Assembly: GCA_022511425.1 (NCBI GenBank)
Contig: JAFLRO010000016.1
Location: 1 to 43,566 of the forward strand
Length of the DNA: 43,566 bases
Origin: Acetatifactor sp.
GTDB taxonomy: Bacteria > Bacillota > Clostridia > Lachnospirales > Lachnospiraceae
Direction of reading: 5' to 3'
The first letter of the stretch is position 1; every line of letters starts with the position of its first letter. Of this stretch, positions 24,217-32,952 are shown in pieces. The notes below the pieces were generated by a model. The model was not told where the DNA came from. It searched no databases and saw only the letters and a program-made list of their open reading frames with translations. The translations under genes were made by a program, and so were the position numbers.

Positions 24217-25680
24217 TCAGGCTTCAGCAGCTTGCAGCTCCTGTGCTAGAGAATAAATCTTTTCCAGGACCTCCCTGCATGCTTTCATATCCTCAACAGT
24301 ATTCTCGGAGGTTCTCATTCCCTCGGTGGAGGATGCCGCAACCTCCTCACTGGTAGCGGACAAATGTGTAATGTTTTCAGAAATAACGCTGGTAGATTCC
24401 AGTATTTGCTTGATGACACGCTCCGTATTACCGATATTTCTGGTAAGTTCTGTGACGCCCTCATTAATCTTCTGGAATTTTTCTCTGGTCTCCTCAATCA
24501 GCTCGTTCTGCTTATCAACGGAGGCAACAGAGTTCTTAATGCTCTCATTTGCTCTTTTTGTATCGCCGTTCAATTCCTCAATAATACTTGTAATATTGTT
24601 GGAGGCATCCTTGGTCTGCTCAGACAGCTGACGAATCTCCTCAGCCACAACAGCAAAACCTCTTCCTGCCTCTCCTGCCCGGGCTGCCTCGATGGAAGCA
24701 TTCAACGCCAGCAGATTGGTCTGGCTGGAAATACTGAGGATCGTGCCGACGAAATTCTGCACCTCTGACACCTTCTGAGTCAGACTCTCAATCACCTCCA
24801 CAGTGACATTGCTTGCAGTCTCCACATTGTGAGCCTGCTCCTTCAGTTCCCTCACCATAGCGGATCCTTCCTCTACATTCTCGTCAGTTCGCCTAGAAGC
24901 CTCGATCATGTTGCGAGTCTCGCTCTCAGCCACATCAGTATGACCCTGAATTTCCGTACACATGTTAGCCTGCTCCTGAATGGCCTCGGCAGTGCTCTCC
25001 GTACTCTCTGCTATATTGCTCATCGCGAAGTTGCTGGTGTCCACACTTTGATCAAGTCTGTCAAGCATCTCCATAGCTTCCGCAAAATGCTTCGTCACTT
25101 CCTCAGCTACAGCGATAGTCTTCTTGTGGCTTATCTCCTGCTTCTTCGCCGCTTCTGTAATGGTGGCAACATTCTCCTCATTGTTTCGTATCAGCAGCTT
25201 TAATACGCGGGCAGCCGCATAACATGTAAGGATGCTGGCAAACACTGCCACAAAAAGGGACTGCTGTGTATTTGCGTCAACACTTCCATAAAGCATCGCC
25301 AGCTTAATCACATTAGTCAATATAATAATAATAGCGCCGGCAACAACATACCTAACATTGAGCAATACCAAGGTGGAAAACAAAATAGGAAAACCGTAGG
25401 CAAAGCACTCAACGTTATTGGTGCAGAGTACAATGACCATATATGCCAGAGAAGCGCTGGTAAGCATCCCTATCCCACAGAGCTTTTGTTCCCGTTTCGT
25501 CAGAAAGAATATTGTAGCAACTATAATCGCTGCTACGCTGACTATCGTTTGAAGATAATGGTTCCACCCGGCTCCCACCGCCGTAATCTGCCCTACCATA
25601 ATCATGCACTCGTAGCCAAGTATTATCATAAGAATCGGGTATATGGCCGTGTTGGCCCTTTTGTATTGTGACGCAGTCAT
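24217..25680 (-). CDS. Methyl-accepting chemotaxis-type receptor with multi-helix membrane sensor
   Basis: A 487-residue receptor. The first ~165 residues form about six membrane helices with very short loops; there is no periplasmic ligand domain and no clear HAMP. A long cytoplasmic coiled coil follows, with the signalling hairpin [35 protein letters not shown] near residue 330. It should act through CheA/CheW, sensing a membrane-embedded or intracellular cue. No chemotaxis or flagellar genes are in the window. The first codon (ATG, 25680) has GGGAGG upstream. A promoter and a hairpin leader lie just upstream. Confidence 0.9.
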   Translation of the reverse strand: MTASQYKRANTAIYPILMIILGYECMIMVGQITAVGAGWNHYLQTIVSVAAIIVATIFFLTKREQKLCGIGMLTSASLAYMVIVLCTNNVECFAYGFPILFSTLVLLNVRYVVAGAIIIILTNVIKLAMLYGSVDANTQQSLFVAVFASILTCYAAARVLKLLIRNNEENVATITEAAKKQEISHKKTIAVAEEVTKHFAEAMEMLDRLDQSVDTSNFAMSNIAESTESTAEAIQEQANMCTEIQGHTDVAESETRNMIEASRRTDENVEEGSAMVRELKEQAHNVETASNVTVEVIESLTQKVSEVQNFVGTILSISSQTNLLALNASIEAARAGEAGRGFAVVAEEIRQLSEQTKDASNNITSIIEELNGDTKRANESIKNSVASVDKQNELIEETREKFQKINEGVTELTRNIGNTERVIKQILESTSVISENITHLSATSEEVAASSTEGMRTSENTVEDMKACREVLEKIYSLAQELQAAEA

Positions 25681-25714
25681 AGGTTTATCCTCCCGGCTTT
25701 ATGTAAATTACATG

Positions 25715-25787
25715 GAGTGAAAAACTTTTTGTCAGCGTTTTTCACTCACATTAAAAATATTATATCACTGTCAAATAATCCTGACAA
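25715..25787 (-). promoter_or_regulatory. Chemoreceptor promoter and leader hairpin
   Basis: TTGTCA (25782-25787) and a perfect TATAAT (25759-25764) are 17 bases apart. The leader forms an 11-bp perfect stem (25715-25725 with 25737-25747) and ends about 35 bases before the start codon. No T-run follows, so RNA stability or translational control is likelier than termination. Confidence 0.65.
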
Positions 25788-26060
25788 TAATTTACCTGTT
25801 GAAATTCATTAATTTATCAGTTTTCCAACGATTTATCTCACAAATGCCGACTCGCTCCACTTGCCCCAAGAATCTTCCATCTTGCACTTCATAATGCCCA
25901 ATCCGATATGGTGATAAAGGCAGAATACACACTTTCGCAAAAACAGATGGATGGGACCAGGTGCAGCAGCCATGGACAGGCCTGTCATAGCGGTCGAAAG
26001 GCAGCCTGTCCATAATGTAGTCGATCTTTCTATTTTCATATTCGCTTTTTCCATAGAGCG
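25788..26060. other. Gap with no supported gene
   Basis: Two overlapping minus-strand frames of 73 codons exist here (ATGs at 26013 and 26054). Neither has a good ribosome-binding site or a recognisable domain. The frame beginning MDRLPFDRYDRP stays open upstream into the end of the EIIA-like gene and has a protein-like composition, so a decayed or small gene cannot be excluded. Confidence 0.3.
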
Positions 26061-26963
26061 TCAGCGGACACTTCCAAGCCCTTGATGCTCCGTCACCAGC
26101 AATATCTCCTCACCTGCTCTTATCTGCTCCTGCGCTGTCACACGTACATTGGTGCCGTAAGAATGATTCTCCACGGTGACCGTCACCGCAGGTGATACAC
26201 CTTCCGCAACCAGACCTGGACTGTCAAATTCCAAAAGTAGTTTTCCCTTGCTCACGATTTCATTCTGTAACACTCTTGGTCGAAAATATCTACCCAGCAG
26301 ATCATCTCCCACATTTCCTACCTGAAGACAGATTTCCGTGCCAAACTCCGTGCGAAACAGAAAGGCATTTCCCATGGGATACAGCTTTATGATCTTGCCC
26401 GCTGTCGGCGCATAGAGCCTGTCCGCCTCTGGCTGGATCACCACCATGGGATGCTCACCCTCCCGGCAGGAAGTGACCCAGCCTTTCACCGGACTTCCCA
26501 CCGACCATTTTTGTCCCTCCGGTACTTGCTGGTTCCTGCCCCTGTGGCTCCGGTAAATCGGTCGGATATTGCCGCCGGTTCCGCGGATGACCCGGTCGGA
26601 CAGCCATCCCGCTGTTCCAAGGTGAATCCGCTGATTGTTCTGTTTTTGTTCCGCCACAGAATTTCTGCCGTCTGAACTGCCATGTGTATCCACAGCCAGG
26701 TCACTTTCGTTCACAGCTTCCCGGGCAGCACGCTCTGTTTTTCTGACATGCCGCTTCACTTCCCAGTCACCCTGGTCAAGTCGTACATTCAGCTCACCCA
26801 CAGCCTCCACCTCCCAAGCGCCGTTTCTGCGCCGCCTGGGTCGCTCGCTCTGATCCTCCTCATCAAAAGTTTCTTCCATCCTGACTGACAGCCTTCCCAT
26901 ACAAAATCCTGCCAGTGCAGACGCCGCAGCCATCGCTGCCAGCCACAACACATTCCATACCAT
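26061..26963 (-). CDS. Membrane-anchored EIIA-Glc-like protein lacking the active-site histidines
   Basis: A 300-residue protein with one N-terminal membrane helix, a charged Arg/Glu-rich middle (about 30-150) and a C-terminal EIIA-Glc (crr-type) barrel from about residue 165. The barrel shows APTAGKIIKLYPMGNAFLFRTEFG and later GKLLLEFD. In active EIIA the two histidines lie in GHA-type and LIHIG-type motifs; here they read GNA and LQVG, so phosphotransfer by this domain is unlikely. It may be a structural or regulatory derivative. The ATG at 26963 has AAGGAGG 8 bases upstream; an upstream in-frame start lacks one. It is transcribed divergently from cspA. Confidence 0.75.
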   Translation of the reverse strand: MVWNVLWLAAMAAASALAGFCMGRLSVRMEETFDEEDQSERPRRRRNGAWEVEAVGELNVRLDQGDWEVKRHVRKTERAAREAVNESDLAVDTHGSSDGRNSVAEQKQNNQRIHLGTAGWLSDRVIRGTGGNIRPIYRSHRGRNQQVPEGQKWSVGSPVKGWVTSCREGEHPMVVIQPEADRLYAPTAGKIIKLYPMGNAFLFRTEFGTEICLQVGNVGDDLLGRYFRPRVLQNEIVSKGKLLLEFDSPGLVAEGVSPAVTVTVENHSYGTNVRVTAQEQIRAGEEILLVTEHQGLGSVR

Positions 26964-27061
26964 AAAATCAGCCTCCTTATACAGCCAATTTTCCCCCAAT
27001 GGTCTGAAAAATATCCACAAAATACCTCCACAAAATAAAAAAGAAAATTTTTAAAAAAATA

Positions 27062-27091
27062 TTGACATACTCTCTTTTTCAATGTTATACT
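27062..27091 (+). promoter_or_regulatory. cspA promoter
   Basis: TTGACA (27062-27067) with TATACT (27086-27091) at 18 bases, or TTATAC at 17. The start site near 27098 leaves a leader of almost 140 bases before the cspA ATG, typical of cold-shock genes. Confidence 0.75.
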
Positions 27092-27122
27092 CCAAATGTA
27101 TTCTAAATGAAAGTCATTGAAC

Positions 27123-27184
27123 TCACATATTTTTGTAAGTCATTGCTACTTTGATGATGGTTTACAAAAATATGTGATTTTTTT
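27123..27184 (+). promoter_or_regulatory. cspA leader hairpin with T-run (possible thermo-attenuator)
   Basis: A perfect 16-bp AT-rich stem (27123-27138 with 27162-27177), a 23-base loop and seven T directly after. It sits within the long leader, about 50 bases before the ribosome-binding site AAGGAGG. It looks like an intrinsic terminator inside the leader, but the stem is very AT-rich, so its stability should depend strongly on temperature. Confidence 0.6.
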
Positions 27185-27235
27185 GTCCTACATGTTTAGA
27201 ATAACGAAAACACAATATTTCAAGGAGGTACTGAA

Positions 27236-27451
27236 ATGAACAACGGTACAGTTAAGTGGTTCAACGCACAGAAGGGTTACGGTTTTATCACCAATGATGC
27301 TGATGGCACAGAGGTTTTCGTACACTTCTCCGCTATCAATGCTGAGGGCTTCAAGTCCCTGGAGGAAGGTCAGAAGGTTACTTTCGATACCGAGGCTGAT
27401 CCTCAGAACAGTGAGAAGATCCGCGCTACCAATGTTACAGTAGTAGCTTAA
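27236..27451 (+). CDS. cspA: Cold-shock protein (CspA family)
   Basis: A 71-residue OB-fold RNA chaperone. The RNA-binding motifs KGYGFI (RNP1) and VFVHFSAI (RNP2) are intact, and GTVKWFN opens the protein as in the family. It binds single-stranded nucleic acid and melts RNA structures at low temperature. The ribosome site AAGGAGG lies 7 bases before the ATG. The long structured leader (27098-27235) suggests post-transcriptional control. Followed by a strong terminator. Confidence 0.97.
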   Translation: MNNGTVKWFNAQKGYGFITNDADGTEVFVHFSAINAEGFKSLEEGQKVTFDTEADPQNSEKIRATNVTVVA

Positions 27452-27464
27452 GACCACGAGACAG

Positions 27465-27506
27465 AATACTGCCACCGGATGATTCATCCGGATGGCAGTA
27501 TTTTTT
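27465..27506 (+). terminator. cspA terminator just ahead of mntP
   Basis: A stem of 9 + 7 pairs (27465-27481 with 27485-27502, with small bulges), a 3-base loop and a T-run. The T-run ends immediately before the AGGAG of mntP, so mntP is read only by read-through or from an unseen promoter. Confidence 0.9.
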
Positions 27507-27518
27507 AGGAGAAAATTC

Positions 27519-28085
27519 ATGAGTTTACTTACTTTGTTCATCACCGCTGTAGGACTTTCCATGGACGCTTTCGCTGTGTCCATCTGCAAGGGGCTGGCCT
27601 TAAAAAAGATCACTCTGAAAAAAGCCTGCATCGTGGGGCTGTGGTTCGGCGGTTTCCAGGCGTTTATGCCACTGCTGGGCTATCTGCTGGGCAGCCAGTT
27701 CAAACAGGCTGTAGAGGCCATTGATCATTGGATCGCCTTTGTGCTGTTGATGATGATTGGAGTCAATATGATAAAAGAGGCCCTCTCCAAAGGTGATGAG
27801 AAGGCCGATGATTCGCTAACTATGAAATCTATGTTCCTGCTGGCGGTAGCCACCAGCATTGATGCCTTAGCTGTAGGTATCACCTACGCCTTCCTTCAGG
27901 TGGACATCATACCCGCGGTTTCCTTTATCGGAGTCACCACTTTCATCCTTTCCGCCCTAGGAGTCAAGGTGGGCAACATATTCGGTATGAAATACAAGTC
28001 CGGAGCCGAGCTTGCCGGCGGTGCCATCCTGATCCTTATCGGATCAAAGATTCTGCTGGAGCATCTGGGTATCCTGACCCTATGA
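27519..28085 (+). CDS. mntP: Manganese efflux pump MntP
   Basis: A 188-residue six-helix membrane protein of the MntP (DUF204) family that exports Mn(II). The duplicated motif is visible: [14 protein letters not shown] in helix 1 and [14 protein letters not shown] in helix 4, with the conserved aspartates. The ATG at 27519 has AGGAG 8 bases upstream; the in-frame start 27 bases earlier lies in the cspA terminator. The 67-base gap to cspA holds that terminator and no yybP-ykoY manganese riboswitch, which often precedes mntP. The gene converges on the GH105 gene with 8 bases between the stops. Confidence 0.93.
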   Translation: MSLLTLFITAVGLSMDAFAVSICKGLALKKITLKKACIVGLWFGGFQAFMPLLGYLLGSQFKQAVEAIDHWIAFVLLMMIGVNMIKEALSKGDEKADDSLTMKSMFLLAVATSIDALAVGITYAFLQVDIIPAVSFIGVTTFILSALGVKVGNIFGMKYKSGAELAGGAILILIGSKILLEHLGILTL

Positions 28086-28093
28086 AATATTTG

Positions 28094-29233
28094 TCAGTCC
28101 AGTCGGCGCAATTCTGTATATGCCAGCAATAGAGGACCAACACCCTTTGCGTCATTCTCCACCACAGGCTCAGACATATAGTACTCAAAGGAGCCGTCCC
28201 TACGCCGGTTCTCCTCGGGACCCAGACCTGCCACTAGGCAGATACCGCCCAGATTCAAACCGTTTTCTGTTTCTTTCAGATATTTATTGCAGATTCCCTC
28301 AAAAGCCTTCACACCGTACTGTCTGTAACTCTCAGGCAGAAATCCCAGCCGTACACCCTTTAGCAGAGAGTATGACATAATTGCGCTTCCGCTGGTTTCC
28401 AAGTAATTGGGTTCCTTTCCTCCCAGCGCAGGAAGCTGATACCACATGCCGCTCTCATCCTGAAATTTCAGCATATCGTCCATTAACTGTACAAAGGTCT
28501 TCTCCAGGAAAGTGTACTCTTTTTGACACTCCTTAAAAACTTCACACTTATCCAGAGTATCCAGTAAGGCCATGGAATACCATCCCAGCGCACGCAGCCA
28601 GAAATTTTGAGAAAGCCCTGTATCCTTGTCACACCAGAAGGCCTGACGGGAGGCATCATATCCATGATAATACAGCCCTGTATTCTTATCCCGCATACAT
28701 TCAACTACGTTGCCAAACTGAGCAAATATATCTCCATAATTCTTCTTATTGTTAAACTTAGTCTCATATTCCATGTAGAAAGGCTGTCCCATATACATAC
28801 CATCCAGCCACACCTGGTTGGGGTAAATCTTTTTATGCCAGAAATTCCCCTCAGCCGTCCGGGGCTGGTTCTTCACCTGACTGTATATCAGCTCGATTGC
28901 CCGACGGTACTTTTCCTTACCGTTTATCTCATACAGGGCAAACAGCGTCTTTCCCGCATTCACATTGTCAATATTATATTCCAGGGGATCATATCCATTG
29001 ATGGTGCCGTCTTCATTTACCCGATGATCTATAAAAGCATCGGCAAACTTATAGTACTTCTCTTCACCGGTAGCTTTATAGATTTCCAGCAATGCCAGAA
29101 TCATACAGCCGTCGATATAATTCCATCCACCAGCTTTTCCTGCCATAGCCTTCTCAATGTTCCAAACAGGCACATCCAAGGTACTCTTCTCAATCAACTG
29201 ATCAATATATTTCTCAAAAACAGGCATCTGCAT
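28094..29233 (-). CDS. Unsaturated glucuronyl/rhamnogalacturonyl hydrolase, GH105-like
   Basis: A 379-residue (alpha/alpha)6-barrel protein resembling GH105 (YteR-type), which removes the unsaturated uronic acid left by pectin or other lyases. Key features are GGWNYIDGCM, the catalytic-type Asp in QVWLDGMYMGQPFY (about residue 143) and LRALGWYSMALLDTL. There is no signal peptide, so it acts on imported oligosaccharides. The ATG at 29233 has GGAGGA about 7 bases upstream; the longer TTG start at 29254 does not. GH88 is the close alternative. It stands alone with a promoter carrying activator-like direct repeats. Confidence 0.88.
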   Translation of the reverse strand: MQMPVFEKYIDQLIEKSTLDVPVWNIEKAMAGKAGGWNYIDGCMILALLEIYKATGEEKYYKFADAFIDHRVNEDGTINGYDPLEYNIDNVNAGKTLFALYEINGKEKYRRAIELIYSQVKNQPRTAEGNFWHKKIYPNQVWLDGMYMGQPFYMEYETKFNNKKNYGDIFAQFGNVVECMRDKNTGLYYHGYDASRQAFWCDKDTGLSQNFWLRALGWYSMALLDTLDKCEVFKECQKEYTFLEKTFVQLMDDMLKFQDESGMWYQLPALGGKEPNYLETSGSAIMSYSLLKGVRLGFLPESYRQYGVKAFEGICNKYLKETENGLNLGGICLVAGLGPEENRRRDGSFEYYMSEPVVENDAKGVGPLLLAYTELRRLD

Positions 29234-29274
29234 AAAAATATCCTCCGTTCCCAAGCTAAGGAATTATTATCATT

Positions 29275-29346
29275 ATTTTACCCATAAACAAGGAATTCGT
29301 CAACCAACTTCCTGCACAAAACTTTCACTTCCTGCACAAAACTTCC
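29275..29346 (-). promoter_or_regulatory. GH105 promoter with 20-bp tandem direct repeat
   Basis: TTGACG (29298-29303) and TAAAAT (29275-29280) are 17 bases apart. Immediately upstream of the -35 lie two adjacent 20-bp repeats, 29307-29326 and 29327-29346, differing at one base. Two direct half-sites about two helical turns apart abutting the -35 are the usual arrangement for an AraC-family activator, as known for pectin-degradation genes. Confidence 0.65.
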
Positions 29347-29424
29347 AGTTTTCCTGTGGATCCAATGGTCACTTGTCTCATGTAAACCCTGTAAATTACA
29401 CCCGACTATGCCAATACTCACATG

Positions 29425-31014
29425 CTATACCTGAATAGCGTCAAAGTTCAGCGCTGCAATCACCATAAAAATCAGGGTCACCAACAGTAAAAACAGATCC
29501 AGCAAAACAAAGCCCAGTAACTCACCGCCCACCTGCATACCCAGAATAGCCCCCATGACGGCCATAGTAATGGCGATTCCCTGAAATAACATCTGAAGCA
29601 GCTGCTTCGCTGTCTGTCCCAGTGAATCGGATAAAGCAGCCTCCGCCACCGCAGTGGCATAGAGACGGTTTGCCATAATCAGAACATAACTAAGAACACA
29701 TAAAACTGCCATCGGAAAGGGCATACCCATGACTACCGCACCGGGTATCGTGATCAGACAGCCGTTCACAAGACTCTGGACATGCTGCATTGCCGTGGCA
29801 TACACCATTTTCCGAAAAGGATAATCCGGGATTAGATAAGTATATGGAGAACGAAGCTCCTTCACCCACTTTCCCCCATAAGCCGTAAAAATAAAAATCA
29901 CATAAGCCGAGACCCCCGGAATAATAAAATACTGCCAAAGCTCCAGTTCTGCCGCTTGTCCTCCGCGGTACATGTTCCAGACGTAATAAGCGATACCTGC
30001 GCCACCGATTGCTGCCATCAATGTGTTAATATCAAAGATAAAGAACCTGCTCTTTTTGTATTCCAGAAGCTGCCTGAAAAACAACGCCTTAGCGCCGCTG
30101 CCGCGCCAGGCGGCATTGACCTTCCTTCGTTTTACCCGGACACCCGTCCTGGTCTTCATGACACCCCGCCGTCTGCTGGTAAGAATCTCCTCATAGTCGT
30201 CGGCAAACTTCATGGCATCCTCATAGTACCCGCCGTTGCAGCGCAGCCGTACTGCTGCTGCAACTGTTGATGCCAGCGTTAAAAGATAAAGAACCGTTGC
30301 GGTCAGATTCACGGTTGTGGGTCCTAAAAAAATCAGATGAATCACAGCTATATACCATCCCACCAGCGGAACCATCTGAACCATGTCACTGTGCAGAAAG
30401 CTCTGGACACTGCCCCGGGTCAGCCCCTCCCTCACATAGGTATACAGGCCAATGATAACCAGAATTCCCACCAGTCCGTAAGCAACTGCTATCACAGCCT
30501 TCCGTCCGTTTTCTCCCATTCTTTCAGAGCCGTAGAGCAGCAACATGATACTGCCCTCCAACATCTTCTGGAGCACCAGCGCCAATATTCCGTAGAGCAC
30601 CAGTTGCCATGCGGATGCCCTAAACAGGAAAGCACCGCAGAACAGCGCGAAAACAACGAGAACTACTTCCATCAAAATATTCTTCGCCCGGGTGAACAGA
30701 AGTATCAGCTTGGGGCTTAAAGGCGCGGAAAACAAAAAGTGCACATCACCGTTTCTGAATACCAACCCCTTTCGCCTGGCATAGGCAATGAGATTTGCCG
30801 GTATCGACCAGAAGGCCAGCATCGTCAATATGGACGCCATCCCTGTCGGAGAGTCCATATTCATGTCTTGCATAAAAAGTCGAAGAGACAGGGGCATAGC
30901 CACCAGATAGAACAGCAGAATCACAAAATAAACATAAGTGCCCGGCCGGTGCAGCGCCTTTTTTACCCGATTCACAAATATTCGCCGATATAAAAACCAG
31001 ATCGCCTTCATCAC
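29425..31014 (-). CDS. ABC exporter membrane protein (putative ABC_export type)
   Basis: A 529-residue integral membrane protein with about 12 hydrophobic segments and a cytoplasmic basic stretch near residues 265-310 (TSRRRGVMKTRTGVRVKRRK). It matches the general appearance of the Pfam ABC_export family of Firmicutes. It overlaps the ATPase gene by 4 bases (31011-31014), so the pair is translationally coupled and forms one transporter. The substrate is unknown. Confidence 0.82.
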   Translation of the reverse strand: MMKAIWFLYRRIFVNRVKKALHRPGTYVYFVILLFYLVAMPLSLRLFMQDMNMDSPTGMASILTMLAFWSIPANLIAYARRKGLVFRNGDVHFLFSAPLSPKLILLFTRAKNILMEVVLVVFALFCGAFLFRASAWQLVLYGILALVLQKMLEGSIMLLLYGSERMGENGRKAVIAVAYGLVGILVIIGLYTYVREGLTRGSVQSFLHSDMVQMVPLVGWYIAVIHLIFLGPTTVNLTATVLYLLTLASTVAAAVRLRCNGGYYEDAMKFADDYEEILTSRRRGVMKTRTGVRVKRRKVNAAWRGSGAKALFFRQLLEYKKSRFFIFDINTLMAAIGGAGIAYYVWNMYRGGQAAELELWQYFIIPGVSAYVIFIFTAYGGKWVKELRSPYTYLIPDYPFRKMVYATAMQHVQSLVNGCLITIPGAVVMGMPFPMAVLCVLSYVLIMANRLYATAVAEAALSDSLGQTAKQLLQMLFQGIAITMAVMGAILGMQVGGELLGFVLLDLFLLLVTLIFMVIAALNFDAIQV

Positions 31015-31763
31015 TGCGGCCTCCCCTCATCTGTAACCCGGTTCGGCTCATCGTCCGGCGCTTGATTCCGGTCTCCCTGACCGGTGACGGAGAAAAACAG
31101 TTGCTCCAGATCCTCATTCCCTACACTGTCCCGATCGTACGCGCCCAGGATATGCCCGTTATCCATGACAAAGGTCACATCCCACAGCTCCCTCACCATC
31201 TCCAGCATATGAGTACTGATCAGCACAGTGCAGCCCTGTTCCCTCAACTGCAAAATCACTGCCTTTAGTTCCTTGATAGCTGCCGGATCCAATCCTACCA
31301 TGGGTTCGTCCAGCAGAATCACCTTGGGCTTGATAATCAGAGCACAGCATATACTGACCTTCTGCATCATACCCTTAGACAACTCACCGCCCAGCTTCTC
31401 CTGCTTGTCAGCCAACTCAAAGAGTTCAAAAAGCCGATCGATCTCCTCAGTGGAAGTCTCTACTCCGTAGGCTTTGATGATGAACTCCATGTGCTCCCGT
31501 ACAGTCAGTGCCTCGTACATATAGGGAATCTCCGGCACATAGGCAAAACTTTTCTTCGCATCAACGAGCCGGGCATCCTTCCCCTGTATGCGTATGCTTC
31601 CCGAGTACCTCAAAAGTCCGGCAATGCTCTTGATAACCGTTGATTTTCCCGCACCGTTGGGTCCTAACAAAATTCCTACCCGCCCGTCAGGTACAGTGAA
31701 ACTCACCTGATCCACGGCTAATGTCTTCCCATATTTTTTTGTCAGACCTGTAACTTCCAGCAT
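31011..31763 (-). CDS. ABC transporter ATP-binding protein
   Basis: A 250-residue ATPase with Walker A GPNGAGKST (about residue 37), Q-loop, signature LSKGMMQK, Walker B VILLDEPMVGLD and switch histidine in STHML. It is of the export type usually paired with a large multi-helix permease, here the overlapping downstream gene. The ATG at 31763 has GAGGAG 7 bases upstream; the in-frame ATG at 31790 lacks one. A Pro/Asp-rich tail of ~25 residues follows the core. Confidence 0.93.
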   Translation of the reverse strand: MLEVTGLTKKYGKTLAVDQVSFTVPDGRVGILLGPNGAGKSTVIKSIAGLLRYSGSIRIQGKDARLVDAKKSFAYVPEIPYMYEALTVREHMEFIIKAYGVETSTEEIDRLFELFELADKQEKLGGELSKGMMQKVSICCALIIKPKVILLDEPMVGLDPAAIKELKAVILQLREQGCTVLISTHMLEMVRELWDVTFVMDNGHILGAYDRDSVGNEDLEQLFFSVTGQGDRNQAPDDEPNRVTDEGRPQ

Positions 31764-31804
31764 CGTTTTCTCCTCTTCACTCAGATACATAAATTATTGT
31801 TAAA

Positions 31805-32815
31805 TCAAAAAACAGGAATGGATGATGTTCCCATGAACCATGTCACCAGCCACAACAGTAATAAATGCACCGGATAAAAGGCATAGAAGAAATATTTCAG
31901 CTTAAGCCCCCTTTTGCCATTGTACTTTGCTATTGGAATCAGAGTCAAAAAAGCTGAAACCTCATTGAGACTCATCATCGTCAGCACTATACAGCCCCCC
32001 GCCATGGCCAGTACCTTATATCTACGGAATACATAAATGACCGTAATGGTCAAAACTCCCATCCCTGAGTAATCCGTATGCAATAGATCAGCCAGCCACA
32101 TGAGCAGGAACAATACCACCAGATTTGTACCGACAGTCAGGGCCTTGTCCGTTCCCATGCGCCTTCCATATAACAAAAGCAGAACCACAATCAGAATACA
32201 AATTCCCAAAAAGACCACAGCCGCTGCGATCTTCTCCTCTATGGATATGCTAATATATTGCAGGACATATCTTTGAACGTATTGCCATGAAAACCGCGTC
32301 AGCCATGCCCCGGGAATCACAACTCCAGCGACACACATCAGCCACCTCATTACAGTTGGCAATTTATGCTTCTGCAGAAAGTCATAGGCACACAGAGCCA
32401 ACATCCCAAAAAACAGTGTAAAATAAACATTCTGATAGCCAAACTCCAGTACCTTTGCTTTGAAAGCCAAATCAAATGGAATTTCCGAAATAAGAGCAAA
32501 TATACCCAGCCTCAATGCATATTTAGCCCTGCTCCTGGTCTTGTCAAATCCCTCCACCAACAAAAAACAGAAAATGGGAAAACCCAACCTCCCCACTGTC
32601 CGCATAGCAGAATATATTGAGTACAAATCGTAAAACCGATCCGTTCTCCCATCAGTCATAAGAATCCTGAAAATGACTCTAAACAGCACGGCCGCTGCAA
32701 GATGATCAATAAACATAGTGACAATCCCCACCAGCTTCACCGTGCTTCCACTGATACCTCTACGCCCTCCCTTCAGAGCTTCTTCTCCCTGTCCGCCCGC
32801 ATACACATTACTCAT
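31805..32815 (-). CDS. TraX-family membrane protein
   Basis: A 336-residue protein with about nine to ten membrane helices. The motifs VKLVGIVTMFIDHLA near the N-terminus, RTVGRLGFPIFCFLLVEGF and YAFYPVHLLLLW at the C-terminus are typical of TraX, a family first known for F-pilin N-acetylation and related to membrane acyltransferases. Chromosomal TraX copies in Clostridia have no proven role; no conjugation gene is nearby. The catalytic-type His in MFIDH is present. Confidence 0.85.
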   Translation of the reverse strand: MSNVYAGGQGEEALKGGRRGISGSTVKLVGIVTMFIDHLAAAVLFRVIFRILMTDGRTDRFYDLYSIYSAMRTVGRLGFPIFCFLLVEGFDKTRSRAKYALRLGIFALISEIPFDLAFKAKVLEFGYQNVYFTLFFGMLALCAYDFLQKHKLPTVMRWLMCVAGVVIPGAWLTRFSWQYVQRYVLQYISISIEEKIAAAVVFLGICILIVVLLLLYGRRMGTDKALTVGTNLVVLFLLMWLADLLHTDYSGMGVLTITVIYVFRRYKVLAMAGGCIVLTMMSLNEVSAFLTLIPIAKYNGKRGLKLKYFFYAFYPVHLLLLWLVTWFMGTSSIPVF

Positions 32816-32847
32816 TCTTCAGCCCTTCCCAAGGTCACACCTCATTC

Positions 32848-32895
32848 ATTGTATTTCATTGTTAATACAATAATTTATACCACCCACTTTGTCAA
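32848..32895 (-). promoter_or_regulatory. TraX promoter and inverted repeat
   Basis: TTGACA (32890-32895) and TATTGT (32867-32872) are 17 bases apart. A perfect 8-bp inverted repeat, ATTGTATT-8-AATACAAT (32848-32871), spans the -10 and the start site, a plausible operator. Confidence 0.55.
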
Positions 32896-32952
32896 TCCTT
32901 TCTGTATGGTTTATTAATTGATACCATCTTTTCCATATACGCAACCAACAGG

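Noticed and set aside
25792..26054. Two 73-codon minus-strand frames between the chemoreceptor and EIIA-like genes
   Set aside because: No good ribosome site, overlapping alternatives and no family pattern; kept only as a note in the gap entry.
27452..27518. Possible yybP-ykoY manganese riboswitch ahead of mntP
   Set aside because: The 67 bases are taken up by the cspA terminator; no riboswitch motif fits.
29307..29346. CRISPR-like repeat
   Set aside because: The two 20-bp copies are directly adjacent with no spacer and sit at a promoter, so they are better read as regulator sites.
31805..32815. TraX-family gene as evidence of a conjugative element here
   Set aside because: No relaxase, coupling protein or type IV secretion gene is nearby; chromosomal TraX homologues are common in Clostridia.
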